Of a stretch of 64,000 bases of DNA, positions 35,901 through 46,479 are shown piece by piece. The position numbers and the translations under genes are program-made. Numbering within the stretch: position 1 is the stretch's first letter; every line of letters begins with the position of its first letter. The notes under the pieces are model-generated. The model was not told the origin of the DNA. It did no database searches and saw only the letters and a program-made list of their open reading frames with translations. The DNA is taken from assembly GCA_029532415.1 (NCBI GenBank), contig JAQOTA010000047.1, positions 372,001 to 436,000 on the forward strand, read 5' to 3'. Source of the DNA: Marasmius tenuissimus. Its lineage: Eukaryota; Basidiomycota; Agaricomycetes; Agaricales; Marasmiaceae.

Positions 35901-35998
35901 CTTGCTTGGTAGTAATGGTTATGCTGGTCCCTTCCGACCTGATTGAACTGGCCGCCATCTATCGAAAAATTCCGAGAATTGGGGAAATAGGTGGACAT
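32942..35998 (-). CDS. Array copy D: intact 11-exon gene, type 1 with tail type b, 849 aa
   Basis: Exons: 35765-35998, 35496-35708, 35406-35443, 35291-35358, 35174-35244, 34720-35123, 34531-34670, 34053-34481, 33804-34004, 33609-33748, 32942-33553. All GT-AG, phases as in B, C and E; spliced length 850 codons including the stop. Exon 1 holds both N-terminal motifs (GGQFNQVGRDQHNHYYQ and VHVNGNQIINQSVQQ). Exon 2 has CVCRC...CWRC and EVDGSPGR. The core is closest to copy B: ELWIDSARGVFCRGP, HYWSFREDGQFPLS, RGFDPTTADFARHL. Tail type b: exon 9 is Asp-rich (DPDDDTYTES), and exon 11 is of a different sequence class from B, C and E (PSISDMGSSSDKASLNIVLP, acidic end NDDGNDELD), shared with copies A and F. 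This identifies D as an unrecombined type 1 gene. Function unknown. Confidence 0.83.
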
Positions 35999-38900
35999 GG
36001 AAAGAACGGGGAGAGAGATGGGCCCAGGGTCTCAAGAGACGAACCCCTCATATACATCTCCCCGAAAGGGAGATGCCGTGGTCAATGTAAACACGCTCGA
36101 TCCATGCTTTGTCCCTGATATAGTATCGATAAGTTTCCTCCCGACAGTATTTATAGTTGTGAGCCTGGACAAGGCTCACACCATAGCACTCTGGTGCCTC
36201 GTTTCCGCTCTCTCGTACCAAGAACCGTCACCACATTCGAGGTCTGATGTCAATGATTCCAAACCAGATAATTGTCATGATACACGGCGGCGACACCCAC
36301 ACTATGAAGCGTGCTGTGTGAAGAGTGTTGAATACTCAAGCACTCACCGAGCGTTGCAATCATCGAACTCATCAGACACTTCGTTTAGAACGTCTCAGCC
36401 TCCAGAACAGCGTCACGCCCAACCTCCCGGCGCCCTCTGAGTCCAACCGGTGAAGAAATAGTAGCGAGGGATCGTCCGTTAAATCTCCACAAGAATCGAG
36501 ATGTCCTCTGGGGTGGGAATTGGTGTGCTTGATGCTGTATAATAGCGGCATCCAAGTTTACTTCCGAGTCGACAATGAATAATCTCTCTCGAACTCATCG
36601 GGTTGATCATCTCGCCATTGATATTGACGATACGTCTCGAATAATCACAAGACAAAGTTTAACAAGAAATCACGCCCGGAAGAGGGGCAATCTGCTTGTG
36701 AGAGACCGAGGAGGGAAACAAGGGTAAGTGACGAGGCTACAGGGCGCCTCCTGGGTGAACATACGTTAGCCTTTTGCAGGTGCGGGCAGACAGACGGCAT
36801 ATCCACCTATGAGTATAGGTTCACGTTGAGCATGTTCTCTCCTGGCTGTCGAATACTTGTGGAAGGGCTCTGAAAGCTCGTGTTGAGGCCTCCGGCAGCA
36901 GCTTGTCATTTGAACTTCTGAAGAGAGTCGATCAAAGCGAAGGCGAAGAAGAGAGAAGGTGACACGACGGTCGAGTCGGCTTGATGAACACCCCGCATGT
37001 GTGAGACTTGAGGCCAAGACCAGGACCTCGAGACGAGAAATGTCCCTTAAAACTCGAGTCAATCACAGCTCACGCACCTTTAGCTACAACTCGTTGGTGA
37101 TTCAATCTCGAGACCATAAATGAGAGCGTCTGAAGATTGAATCAGCATTCCCGGCTGTCTCGAGAAACCATCAAGGTCATATTGTTAGAATAGCCAATCT
37201 TGCATCCCGATAACGCGACCGTTACGAGCTCTTGGGCAAACTAAAGCCCTAATTCTCGCATTCGCCAGAGCCTGATTCTTCCGCATCCATACGAGTAAGT
37301 AGTGTCCAGGGGGACATGAAGAAATCAAAGTAACATATGTTCCTGTCAGGGCAACTGAGGGGAGAAGAAATCATAGAAAAACTTATTAGCTGATATACCA
37401 GAGAATGGTTGAAAAACTCACTACATTCGCGAATTCATATTAGCCAATATAAATCCTTCTATCCAGTAATTTGGTAGCTCCCGCTGCTATCATCAGCACT
37501 GTCTTGAGGCCCTTCTTATCCAGCTCTTCGTAGGTGACGTGTTTCCCCCTCCAGGTTCCGGTAGTTGACTCGACAGCCAGTGTAGGAGATATAACGCTTG
37601 TCCAAGCCCGTAGAACAGGTTGGTGCGTTGAGCTGAGTTGACTAGTTGATTCCACTGAGCCGCTGTCAATATTAGAATCAAGACTTTAAACCCGAACGTG
37701 CATACACAGTTTCAACTCGCACTAGTCAGCATGAGCACAGTTGAACCGCATTGAGGACAGTCGCTGCTGGCCGTAACCAACTCAAAGTTTGAGCCCAGAT
37801 CCAGCCAGAAAGAAACAGTGTGATAGGCTCTGGACGGGAAGCATGCTGGAGGCGAAGGGAGAGCACAGATTCAATGTGTCGAGTCAACCATGGTTTTTGA
37901 GGCCCGAGGTGAGGTGATGGGTGCCAAGGGCAGCGAGCAATAATGCTTTGTCAGCACAAACGGCGTTGACAATGACCATCTCGTCGTCGGCATTGGCATA
38001 ACCAGCCTCGTATTTCTCAATTCCCTCCCTCGTATCTGTGCCACGGTTTATGTGCGCGTTAATCCTCAAGACCCAGGCCTGGACTCTACGATACCCTCCC
38101 CCAGCCCGTCCGAGCGGATATTGGAATCGACTCTCAAACCACAATCTCGACGGCCCCGAACATACCCAACTTCATACCTGTATCAAGTTTCTCGCTCTTT
38201 TGTACTCAGCAGACAAATCCTCTCTATTTTTCTTGATTATTCGTTGTTCAGAATGCACGAACGACTAACGAAATCACTTCAAAATCACTGGACGGTATTC
38301 AACTTAAAGTCACTAACAAAGACTCGACATCTTGTCTGTCAGGACTTCCAATGACTGCAAATCTCCGAATATCCTCTACTCTCAACCTTCGAACCGTTGC
38401 TTGCATCGTCGCCTCGCCCTTAAGCCCTCTAGTTCCTCAACAATATAGAAACTCTGGAAGCACGAGAGCTCGCCGGGAAAGAGAAGCCTTGAATGGGGGG
38501 ATACACTAGATATACAGCTGGTACGCCCTCGTCCTACGCGTTCGAACGGCCTTGTAGCAAGCCATTCCATTGATCTTTACCTATTTATCCCACGCCCAGC
38601 TCTGTTCTCAAGCGTCAGAACGTCACAGAAGGCTGAACGTGAACTTTTTGGCATGTAATACGTGGATTACATACCGAACGACGCCGTCGGTTTATATAGT
38701 TGAAGAACAACCACAGAATGTGTCTGGCGCATATTCTGAGGTTCTAGCCAGGTTTCGCTGACGCTTCGCATTGCCGCTGATCCATCCCAGCCCAACCTGA
38801 CGTTTCTTAAGTCACCCTTGAACTGCAGCTGCTCCTCGGGAACGGATGGATAACCTGCACAACGAATAGAGGACATTGGTTGCTACTTTGTCTGCATGAG

Positions 38901-39112
38901 GGCCCCGAGATGGAGAACATGACCATACTCACAGAGAGTTGAGAACAACGAACTGTGGTCAACTTGAGATCGTCATTACAAAGTCGTATCTTCAGCAGTA
39001 CTAGATATATTGTACAGGTTCTGTTCACGTACCACAGGCGTATAGTAATACAGATGAAATCATATACTCGAGTAGGCATTCCACGAAATACATAAGAGAA
39101 CGAGACGTAACC
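35999..39112. repeat. Spacer D-E of the tandem array
   Basis: About 3.1 kb. It begins with the copy D promoter (similar to the copy B upstream flank), contains the shared spacer module at about 37,910-38,000, and ends with the conserved 3' flank (gagggccccgagatggagaa near 38,897) seen also before copies B and C. No gene is supported; short frames have no counterpart in other spacers. Confidence 0.6.
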
Positions 39113-42100
39113 TTATTCGTACCCTTGACTTCCGAGGTCGAAATCACCCCAACAATTCCAGTCTGCATCTCCGGCTGGTGAACCTGACTGTCCGTGCGAG
39201 AACGAAGTAATGGGTACGTAAGGCGATGACTGACGCTGAAGAGCGAAACTTTCTTCAGTATGATAAGAGGAGAATGATACGTATGCATCAGCGGGCCCGA
39301 CGGTGCTTATGGGATATACGGGGGCGTGAACGGTCGAATCGAGCGGTTGAATAACCGTTGAATCCAGGCCGAAGACGGGAGGGTTATAGAGGCGGCTATC
39401 GGCAGTGAACGACGTGGACTGTAGAGTTCTCGACCACTCCACATGCTCGAGGGTGTTACCGGCGGTGGATACAGTGTCGTTGCGGGCGACAGAGTAGATG
39501 CTGGGCTCAGCGTAGGCTGAGTTGAACTCAGCTCCGGTGTCCTCATAGGTAGTCGTCTCCATCTCAGGCTGTGAAGTCCCGAGCGACCCTATAGGCTGAG
39601 CGGGGTGAAACGGTACGGTGGCCATCTGCGGGTGCGTGCTAAACGAGACATCAGCCCAGAAGGGATCCATAGAAGTGGATGGAAGCGAATGGAAACCTTG
39701 ACGGGCGGAGAGGTTGGCATGGCCAGCGGGGGAAGCTGGAAGGTGGCCCATGTCGGTAGTCAGATACGCTTGGTAGTCAATGTTGGCGGGAAAAGTGTCT
39801 CTATTTGAGAGTGGTTGGACGAGTCGTAAGTTTTGTCCAAGGCTCTCGTCTGTCCAGTCGTCAATAGTCGTGTCGCTCTTAGGAGGGAGGCGCTGGCGAC
39901 AGGAAGTTTGAATAATTTAACAAAGGGGGACAGCCAATAACGCACCTCTGGTGTCTGATCCAGAAGATCACGTCTCTCTATCCCTTCAGATTGCACTCTA
40001 CATCCCGCATCAGTCCACTGCCGCTGGTCAGTACTATGATCTGAGTTGATGATAAATCCACCATCTACAATATCTGTCTGGATATTATCAGGCCATCCGA
40101 GCAACGAAAAATTGCTGCTCACCCTGGATATGGACGCTGTCGCTTGAAAGTGAATCGCCTGGGTCTTGCTGCCCTCGGGGGCTCGATGAGCCTTCCGAGT
40201 CTGAATCTGAATTTGAGGGGTCGACCTCATCCGATTTGCGGATGGGCCTTCCATATGAGTCGTATTTGGTATACTCAATGAGAAACTCAGGCAGTCTGGA
40301 GTTTTGTTCTGCGGGAGTAAAATATATGAATATGAAGCGAATAGCTTGGACGCATATTCACCTTCATTGATTTCCTTGAATCGAGCCAAATCGCGTATAG
40401 GCTGGAAGATGATGCGATCTCGGAGATGTTGAGCGAAAGTTGTAGTTGTTGGGTCAAACCCTCGGAGTACTTGATACTGACGGATGATTTTGTAGGTGTC
40501 GTTAGTCCAAGACTCGGATGCAATGGAGCAGTAGAGACGGAGCGCAGTTGGAAGCCCAAGGGAGTGACAGATGTGAGGTGAGAGGGGAGAGTTGCCATCT
40601 TCTTGGAAAGACCAAAAGTGCAGCGAAGGGGTTTGGCCATCGATCTGTTGACGACCATTGAGCGGGATGAGCGGGAGGTTGGCGGGAAGTGGATGAACAA
40701 AGAGATAGATTGGCTGCTGGAGCCGTCGTTGTCGTTTTACTTGTGAGCTAGACAAGGAGCCTTCCAATCTTGCACAAGACTGGACAAGGGCTGGACAATG
40801 TTAGCAGGAAGAAGAGACGACAAAAGAATGACAACACACTGAAATTCTCCAGATCGTCATCAACGGTTATCCCAAGTGCATGAAAAACGCTCCAAGCTTG
40901 CGACAGCCAGGCTCGTTCTGCATCCATCCCCATTAATACCATCTCCAACCAAATCCATTCTCCATCCCCGAGTCGGAATCTGCTCTAATAATTCAGACGA
41001 GGACATCCGGAATCAGACAATGGTCTCACCTAACCAAGCCATTCCCCAACAAAGTTCGCTCTAAGGGAGTTTTGAGATTGGTGTTGGACGAGTGCCAACG
41101 TAGATGGGCAATGGCGATAGGGGTGTTGCCCAAAGTCGAGAAGACTTGTGCCGTGTTCGGATTGATCGCGTAATTCCGAACCGCCCGAACGTCCGCCCGA
41201 TAACCCTTCCACGTCCATTCATCACGGAATGGTGCCCAATTGACGAATGCCCGATCCAATACCTCCGATTTCATACTTGCCATGAAACGCAACACCACGT
41301 CATCCTGCAGAAAGTCCACAGTCGTAGGCGCGTCCTGGAACACTAAATGCCCGCCTATTCCGACATCTGTAACCGGGCCCTTTGGACCACGGCAGATGAC
41401 TCCTCTCGTAGAGTCTATCCACAGCTCTTCCTCACAACAAGCCCATTGCACCTACAAATGCATGGTCCAGCTGTTTCAAGGCGCCAATCCTGGCTACTCA
41501 CAAGTAAAGCACCAAGATACCACAAACCCAACCTGTCTACACGCTTCACAAAGTGCACAAATGGTAAAAGCTCTGAAAAAAACATCAGATACACTCGATT
41601 GACAAGATGATTACAGACCATTCCGGAGAAGCAGAGATGGGACTCGTCCTATATCAACCGCATATGCCTGTGCGACCTGGGAAGTTCTAATGACATTTGA
41701 GCATCCACAGAATTTGGGGCGTGATCAAACCCACAATGCTGTAGAGTACGTCCAAAAATCCTTTTCGAGTGCCTTGGGAGACTCGGTGAGTAAATGTTAG
41801 ATGGAATATGTCGGCGACCTACTTTGCGTGCGTCTGGGCCACTGTACAAGACTGCAGTATACACCCGACCCGGACATTCATCCACCTCAGCCACGCAAAA
41901 GGTCCTATCAGCTTTCCATCTGAATTTGTAGCAATCCCAGCATCGAATCCCCCTTGACATGCACGACCCGAAACAGTCCCGTGGATATTTATTGACACAA
42001 ATATCCCTCACTAGGTAGTAGTCGCCACGCTTGAGTTTCCGGACCTGGGCGGAAGGTAAGACCTTTGATTTCCCACTAGCACGACAAAACGTGAACTTAC

Positions 42101-42247
42101 CTGGTCAAACTCGGTACGTTTCTTTTCCTTTTCCTCGCGTTGAGCAGTCTGACTGTAATAAATATTGTACTGATCCCTTCCGACGGTACTGAAATTGCTA
42201 CCAGCACCCATAGTAATTTCTCGGGAGTTGCAGAATATGTTAGACAT
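39113..42247 (-). CDS. Array copy E: intact 11-exon gene, type 2 N-terminus, 876 aa
   Basis: Exons: 42101-42247, 41823-42044, 41735-41772, 41619-41686, 41502-41572, 41030-41451, 40840-40979, 40362-40790, 40123-40308, 39946-40073, 39113-39892. All GT-AG; the exon 4 donor (gtctgt) is weak. Exon 1 is the short type with a single motif (SNFSTVGRDQYN). Exon 2: CFGSC...CWDC. Core: VAQAYAVDIGRVPSLLLRN, ELWIDSTRGVICRGPKGP, LHFWSFQEDGNSPLS, RGFDPTTTTFAQHL; exon 8 is 429 nt. Tail type a, ending GSQGYE. The stretch from exon 8 into the start of exon 11 (40767 to 39760) also happens to be open without splicing, so intron retention would not truncate the protein immediately. The splice model is preferred because the other copies need it. 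Closest relative: copy C. Function unknown. Confidence 0.82.
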
Positions 42248-43781
42248 GATGGAGGAGGGGGGGAGAAAGATGGGCATGGTGTTTCGAGGCAGATAGACCC
42301 CCATATACCCCGAAATAGAGATGCTGTGGGTAATGGCATAATCTTCTCCGGATACTCAGGAAACTCCGTCCTCGTGAGCTCTTCTTTCGCCTTCCTCGCA
42401 TAAAATCAATCTCCAGCACGCCAAGTTTACCTTTGACACTTTACCAAACCCAGTAAGAAAGCTGTCTCTGTCAAAATCAGAACGTCATTCGAGAACGACG
42501 AGACGTAGAGGCTGGATCAAAATGCTGTTGGGCTGCGTGAGAATGCAATCACAGTCTCTGAATATCGATACTCACAAGCGCTGGGAACACAACCTTCCCA
42601 ATCCTCAAGATTATCAAGCCCCAACACCGCGCTCTTTCACGTCCTGCCGAGTCTATTCACCCCATGTAGCAAAGTCTGGCCTCAAGGTGAACTTGAGAGA
42701 TCAGGGACTTCTGATCAAACAAGGCGTCAAAATCCACGCCCTGGTACGCCTCAGTCGTGTAGACGGAATATTCATGGCAAGAAGCCTTGGAGCACCGATA
42801 ACCTCCCGATTCACGTCCTCTGAGTGACTCACGACCTCTCGGAACGGTCGACCTCCGAGAAGGGATTGAATACTAGGTATCTGTCCTCATAGACCGGTAG
42901 TCCAGTGTTTGACAAAGGCTTCCCGTCATAGGGCCTCGAGTCTTTCCGTCGGAATCACCGTCAAGGTGGGGTAAAGCGACTCTGGAATTATTGCCTGTAC
43001 ACAAGTGAGGGTAGGAATGAGGGATTGAGCACCAGAGTAAACGTTCTGGCTGAATAGCACGAGTACAACGGAGCTCCGATCTGAGGGATGCGTGCTGGTG
43101 AGTGACTTGCAAATACGGCGCAATCGAAGAGAGGGGTATCATCCCCGCTGCTCTTGGCATGTCACTACCAAACTTCTGAGCACAGAGAAGCGATATACTG
43201 AGCTAACATGGGAAACGCACTATCACAATTCCGTCCTTGAAGCCTACCGCCACCTTTCTTTACGCCGTTCTTCCAATATTCGAACCTTCATTCGTCGATT
43301 GAACGAGCCTGAGGTTGAGTCCTCTTGCTCACCGACCATATTCTCGTCGGGCCGATAGACCTCGCTTCCTTTCGTTTCAGTCTATAGCGTGAACTCTAAG
43401 CCCAAATGGCACGAGAAGATGTCAGTTTTCAGGAAGAGGAACGTGGACTTCTGAGCATCCACGGTCCATACCAGCCTCAAGACGCGTAGTACAAACGTCC
43501 AGCAGAAGTCATTTGGGTAAGTATGCTTGTCAATAACTGGTCCTAGAATTCATAGATTGCAATTGGCTCACGAGAATGGGCCTGTGGCTCGTACAGGTTT
43601 ACTAAAAGCATTGATGTTTGACGCTCGTGAGGGTGTCTGAAAGACAACAAACACGACCCGACCATGCTTCGAATCGTCTTCTAAGTAGGTAGTACCACAT
43701 CCAAGTTCACGGGAGGCCAAGAGTGATGAATAAATACCGAAAGTTTTGATTCTATCCTAGCCGATTCATAACGAACATCCG
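42248..43781. repeat. Spacer E-F with the conserved 188-bp block (43153-43340)
   Basis: Left part: copy E promoter, homologous to the upstream flank of copy C (27,068-28,170). The block 43153-43340 is nearly identical to 27983-28170. From 43,341 on, the sequence passes into the 3' flank of copy F and contains no supported gene. This is the shortest spacer of the array. Confidence 0.65.
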
Positions 43782-44454
43782 TCAATTTAAGATACACGAG
43801 TTGAGTTGATCATTGAGAACGAGCGTAAAAGTCGATGCAACTCGATCTAAATCTTCGTTTTCATCACGATCACTCGCTTTTCCGATAGGTGACCTCAACC
43901 GACTGTTTGACGATGAAGTAGCGGGTACAGGCCCCGATGCGGGATGGGCAATAAATCTGATGATGGGAATGAATGGCCGTGGTACCCATCGTTGGGGCGG
44001 AACGCTGGCGGGAGGTCCTCCATCGTGATGGTGAGTGAGCGACACATCTCGGTTGGTGGACTCGACCGTGCTTATCGAGTATACAGGCATATAACTGGTC
44101 GAGCCTGGAGGATAGCCGACCGCTGAGCTTATGTTGGAGGCGGGAGCATTGTAAAGCTCATTGTTGTTGGTGGAGTCCGATGTTACCGACCATCCAGCAT
44201 TCTTAGACGTGTCAGTAATAGATATATTGGTGTCGGACCCGACAGAGTAGACGTTTGAGTCGGTGGTGTAGGTTGAGCTGAGCTGAGCATGGCCGTCTTC
44301 ACACGTCCCTGGATTTGATGTCGCGAGCCATCCTGTATGCGGAGTGGGGAAGGATGATGTGGGGAGCACGATGTTGGGCGAGGTCTTATCCGAGAAGGGA
44401 TTCATGTCAGAGATGGAAGGAAAGGAGGGGTATGCTGCGTTTGAGGTGAAGGGG

Positions 44455-45459
44455 TGTTGAACATGATGAATATCATGTGATACACTGTTGACGCGTTGTT
44501 TACGCGTCACACTATTTATAGAGCTACACCTCTAGAACACTTGCGTTCTCATGCAAGTAGTGTTGCCACTGGTTGGTTTGAGTTTGAACCAGTTTGGGGT
44601 CGGTTCAAACCGGTTTGAACTGGTTTAAACCACTAAAAAATATAAAATTTCAATTGTAATATATTCTTCAAACTAGTGGTTTAAATAGTTGGGTACAGTG
44701 CTTGAGAGGTTATTGTAGCCATACCGGACATATGCTGACAATCTAATCTGGATAAATCAAAATTTTTATCTAAGCGGGTGTTTGGCTCATCTCAGCTCCA
44801 TCTCGGCCCCACGTGGTATGCAATCAAAAATGATAGCTACAGACATCGCCTGATATCTGCACCCATAATATCACACTGGAGGGTTCCTAACCAGTTACTT
44901 ACAACTCCTCAGTAACCATATTACAGTGTGCAACTGACTTTTAAATTTTTTGTCCCCAAACCAGTTTGAAGTGGTTTGAACCGGTTTGGCAAACCACTTT
45001 GGAAACCACGGTTCAAACCAACCGTTGGCAACACTACATGCAAGTACTACGTCTCTGTCTACGTATCTTACTACGTACATCTAGTTTCATCATATATGAC
45101 ACTATAGACAGTCGCTATCCAATAGCATAAGTAGAGCTTCCAATACATGAGGCAAACACGACTATGCTCACCAAGCATACTACCATTCATGGTAGAAGTA
45201 CTTACACAGTACTAATGTCTTTTACGCCTTTAGGGCCGAATACCTACTTCTAGTAGTAGTTTCAGTTAGTGTAATACTCATTACATGTACCAGAAACTTA
45301 TGTATAAAGGACTGGACGAAAGGCCTTAAGCCTTAGGACAATCTACTTGATTATCACCTCTTCACAAGCATCTCAAGACTACAAGAACACTCTGTGTATT
45401 ACCCATGTGAGGTTTACTTCGTTATACCCACTGTGCACTTTAACTATGCTGGCTCATCA
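44455..45459 (+). repeat. 5' LTR of the outer Copia element (contains a MITE)
   Basis: 518 bp of LTR plus a 479-bp insertion and its 8-bp target duplication. A TATA-like tatttata lies near 44,514. It differs from the 3' LTR at three sites: a CpG-to-CpA change, a CpG/TpG difference and one G/A difference outside CpG. Confidence 0.93.
44558..45036. mobile_element. hAT-like MITE, 479 bp, in the outer 5' LTR
   Basis: Terminal inverted repeats TAGTGTTGCCA at the left and TGGCAACACTA at the right, with an extended inverted match into ggttggtttga. The 8-bp direct repeat catgcaag flanks it (44550-44557 and 45037-45044); the 3' LTR has catgcaag only once, which proves the insertion. Subterminal repeats of ggtttgaac type are numerous. 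TAGNGTTG ends with 8-bp duplications are characteristic of hAT elements. No coding capacity, so it would be mobilised by a transposase elsewhere. Confidence 0.9.
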
Positions 45460-45471
45460 GGTTATGGGCCC
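45460..45471 (+). other. Primer binding site of the outer Copia element
   Basis: ggttatgggccc follows the 5' LTR directly. It is complementary to the anticodon stem-loop (CAU) of an initiator-type tRNA-Met rather than to a tRNA 3' end. This is the half-tRNA priming arrangement known from Drosophila copia. Confidence 0.75.
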
Positions 45472-46479
45472 TGCAAGCGGTGGTCAGGTCGATGTTATGA
45501 TCGGAGTAGCCTAGCTCCCGTGTGTCGCCACCATCCTAGCAGACGACCTGTAACCTACATGGGTTATGGAAGTCTCTAGCGATGTTGGGCTTGTCATCAT
45601 CTGGTGTCAAGGTCAAGGGTTATTAGTTCCCTTTACACCTATCCACTATGTCCCTGTACTGTTGCATGTTGCACAAACGCATGTACATACTGTCTTGGCT
45701 TCATTTTCTTTGGCATAGACCTATCCGTGTATGCGGCTCTGTCTCCCTGCTGATAACCCGGATTGGGCTTTGATCTTATATTATCACTGCCTAATGCCGA
45801 TGAAAACCAATGGTTGGCGATGATCCTCACTATGAGGCATCGTTTAGGGGTCTATGGGGTTGTGCTTATAAACCAACTCGCCATGATTCCTGACGGTCGA
45901 AAGACCGGGCATGACATACATGCTGGGAGATTTGATCTCCTTACAACTAGGTTTTGATACTATACAGTTTTACGGTATCACATGGCCATTTTAGTATGTA
46001 CAGGGACTCCCCTTCCGATGACCCCTCTCTTCTACGTTATTGTTAAACTCTAACTCACCTATGATTGCTTTCTGGTCACCGACATGCCTAAGGCAGAGGG
46101 TGCATGAACTCAATTCATATGGATGACTAGGTTTAATAATAACTTTCTATGGGTCATTTGGACAGTATGAGCTGATCACTCATACTTTTGCTAGTCTGGG
46201 GTTGAGACCAGATAGCACGATGGGACACCAGACACCGATACACACTGGGAACGTTGTAAGACCCTAGCAATTGGGCAGGGCTTCGTAACCAGATTAACTC
46301 CCCTGCACTACCTGCACGCGGTACACCCCATGATCTGCTTGACGCATACAGCCTGTTAAAAGTCCTAGACCTTTGGAGCATTTCTCGGTGTGCATCGAAC
46401 CCTATTTATTTATGGGTGCTTCCTAGAAGCCTTCGTCGATTGACACTCTCTTGGCTCCACCCTTCTATATTTGAAGAGT
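45472..46479 (+). other. Long untranslated leader of the outer Copia element
   Basis: About 1 kb between the PBS and gag without a long open frame. Probably carries packaging and translation signals; no conserved structure could be identified by eye. Confidence 0.5.

Noticed and set aside
39760..40767. A continuous 335-codon frame across exons 8-11 of copy E, suggesting an unspliced gene.
   Set aside because: The same region in B, C and D needs introns with conserved donors and acceptors, and the spliced frame keeps motifs such as the acidic exon 9; the open read-through is chance.
46154..46381. Minus-strand 75-codon frame in the outer Copia leader.
   Set aside because: Short, no motif, inside a retrotransposon leader.
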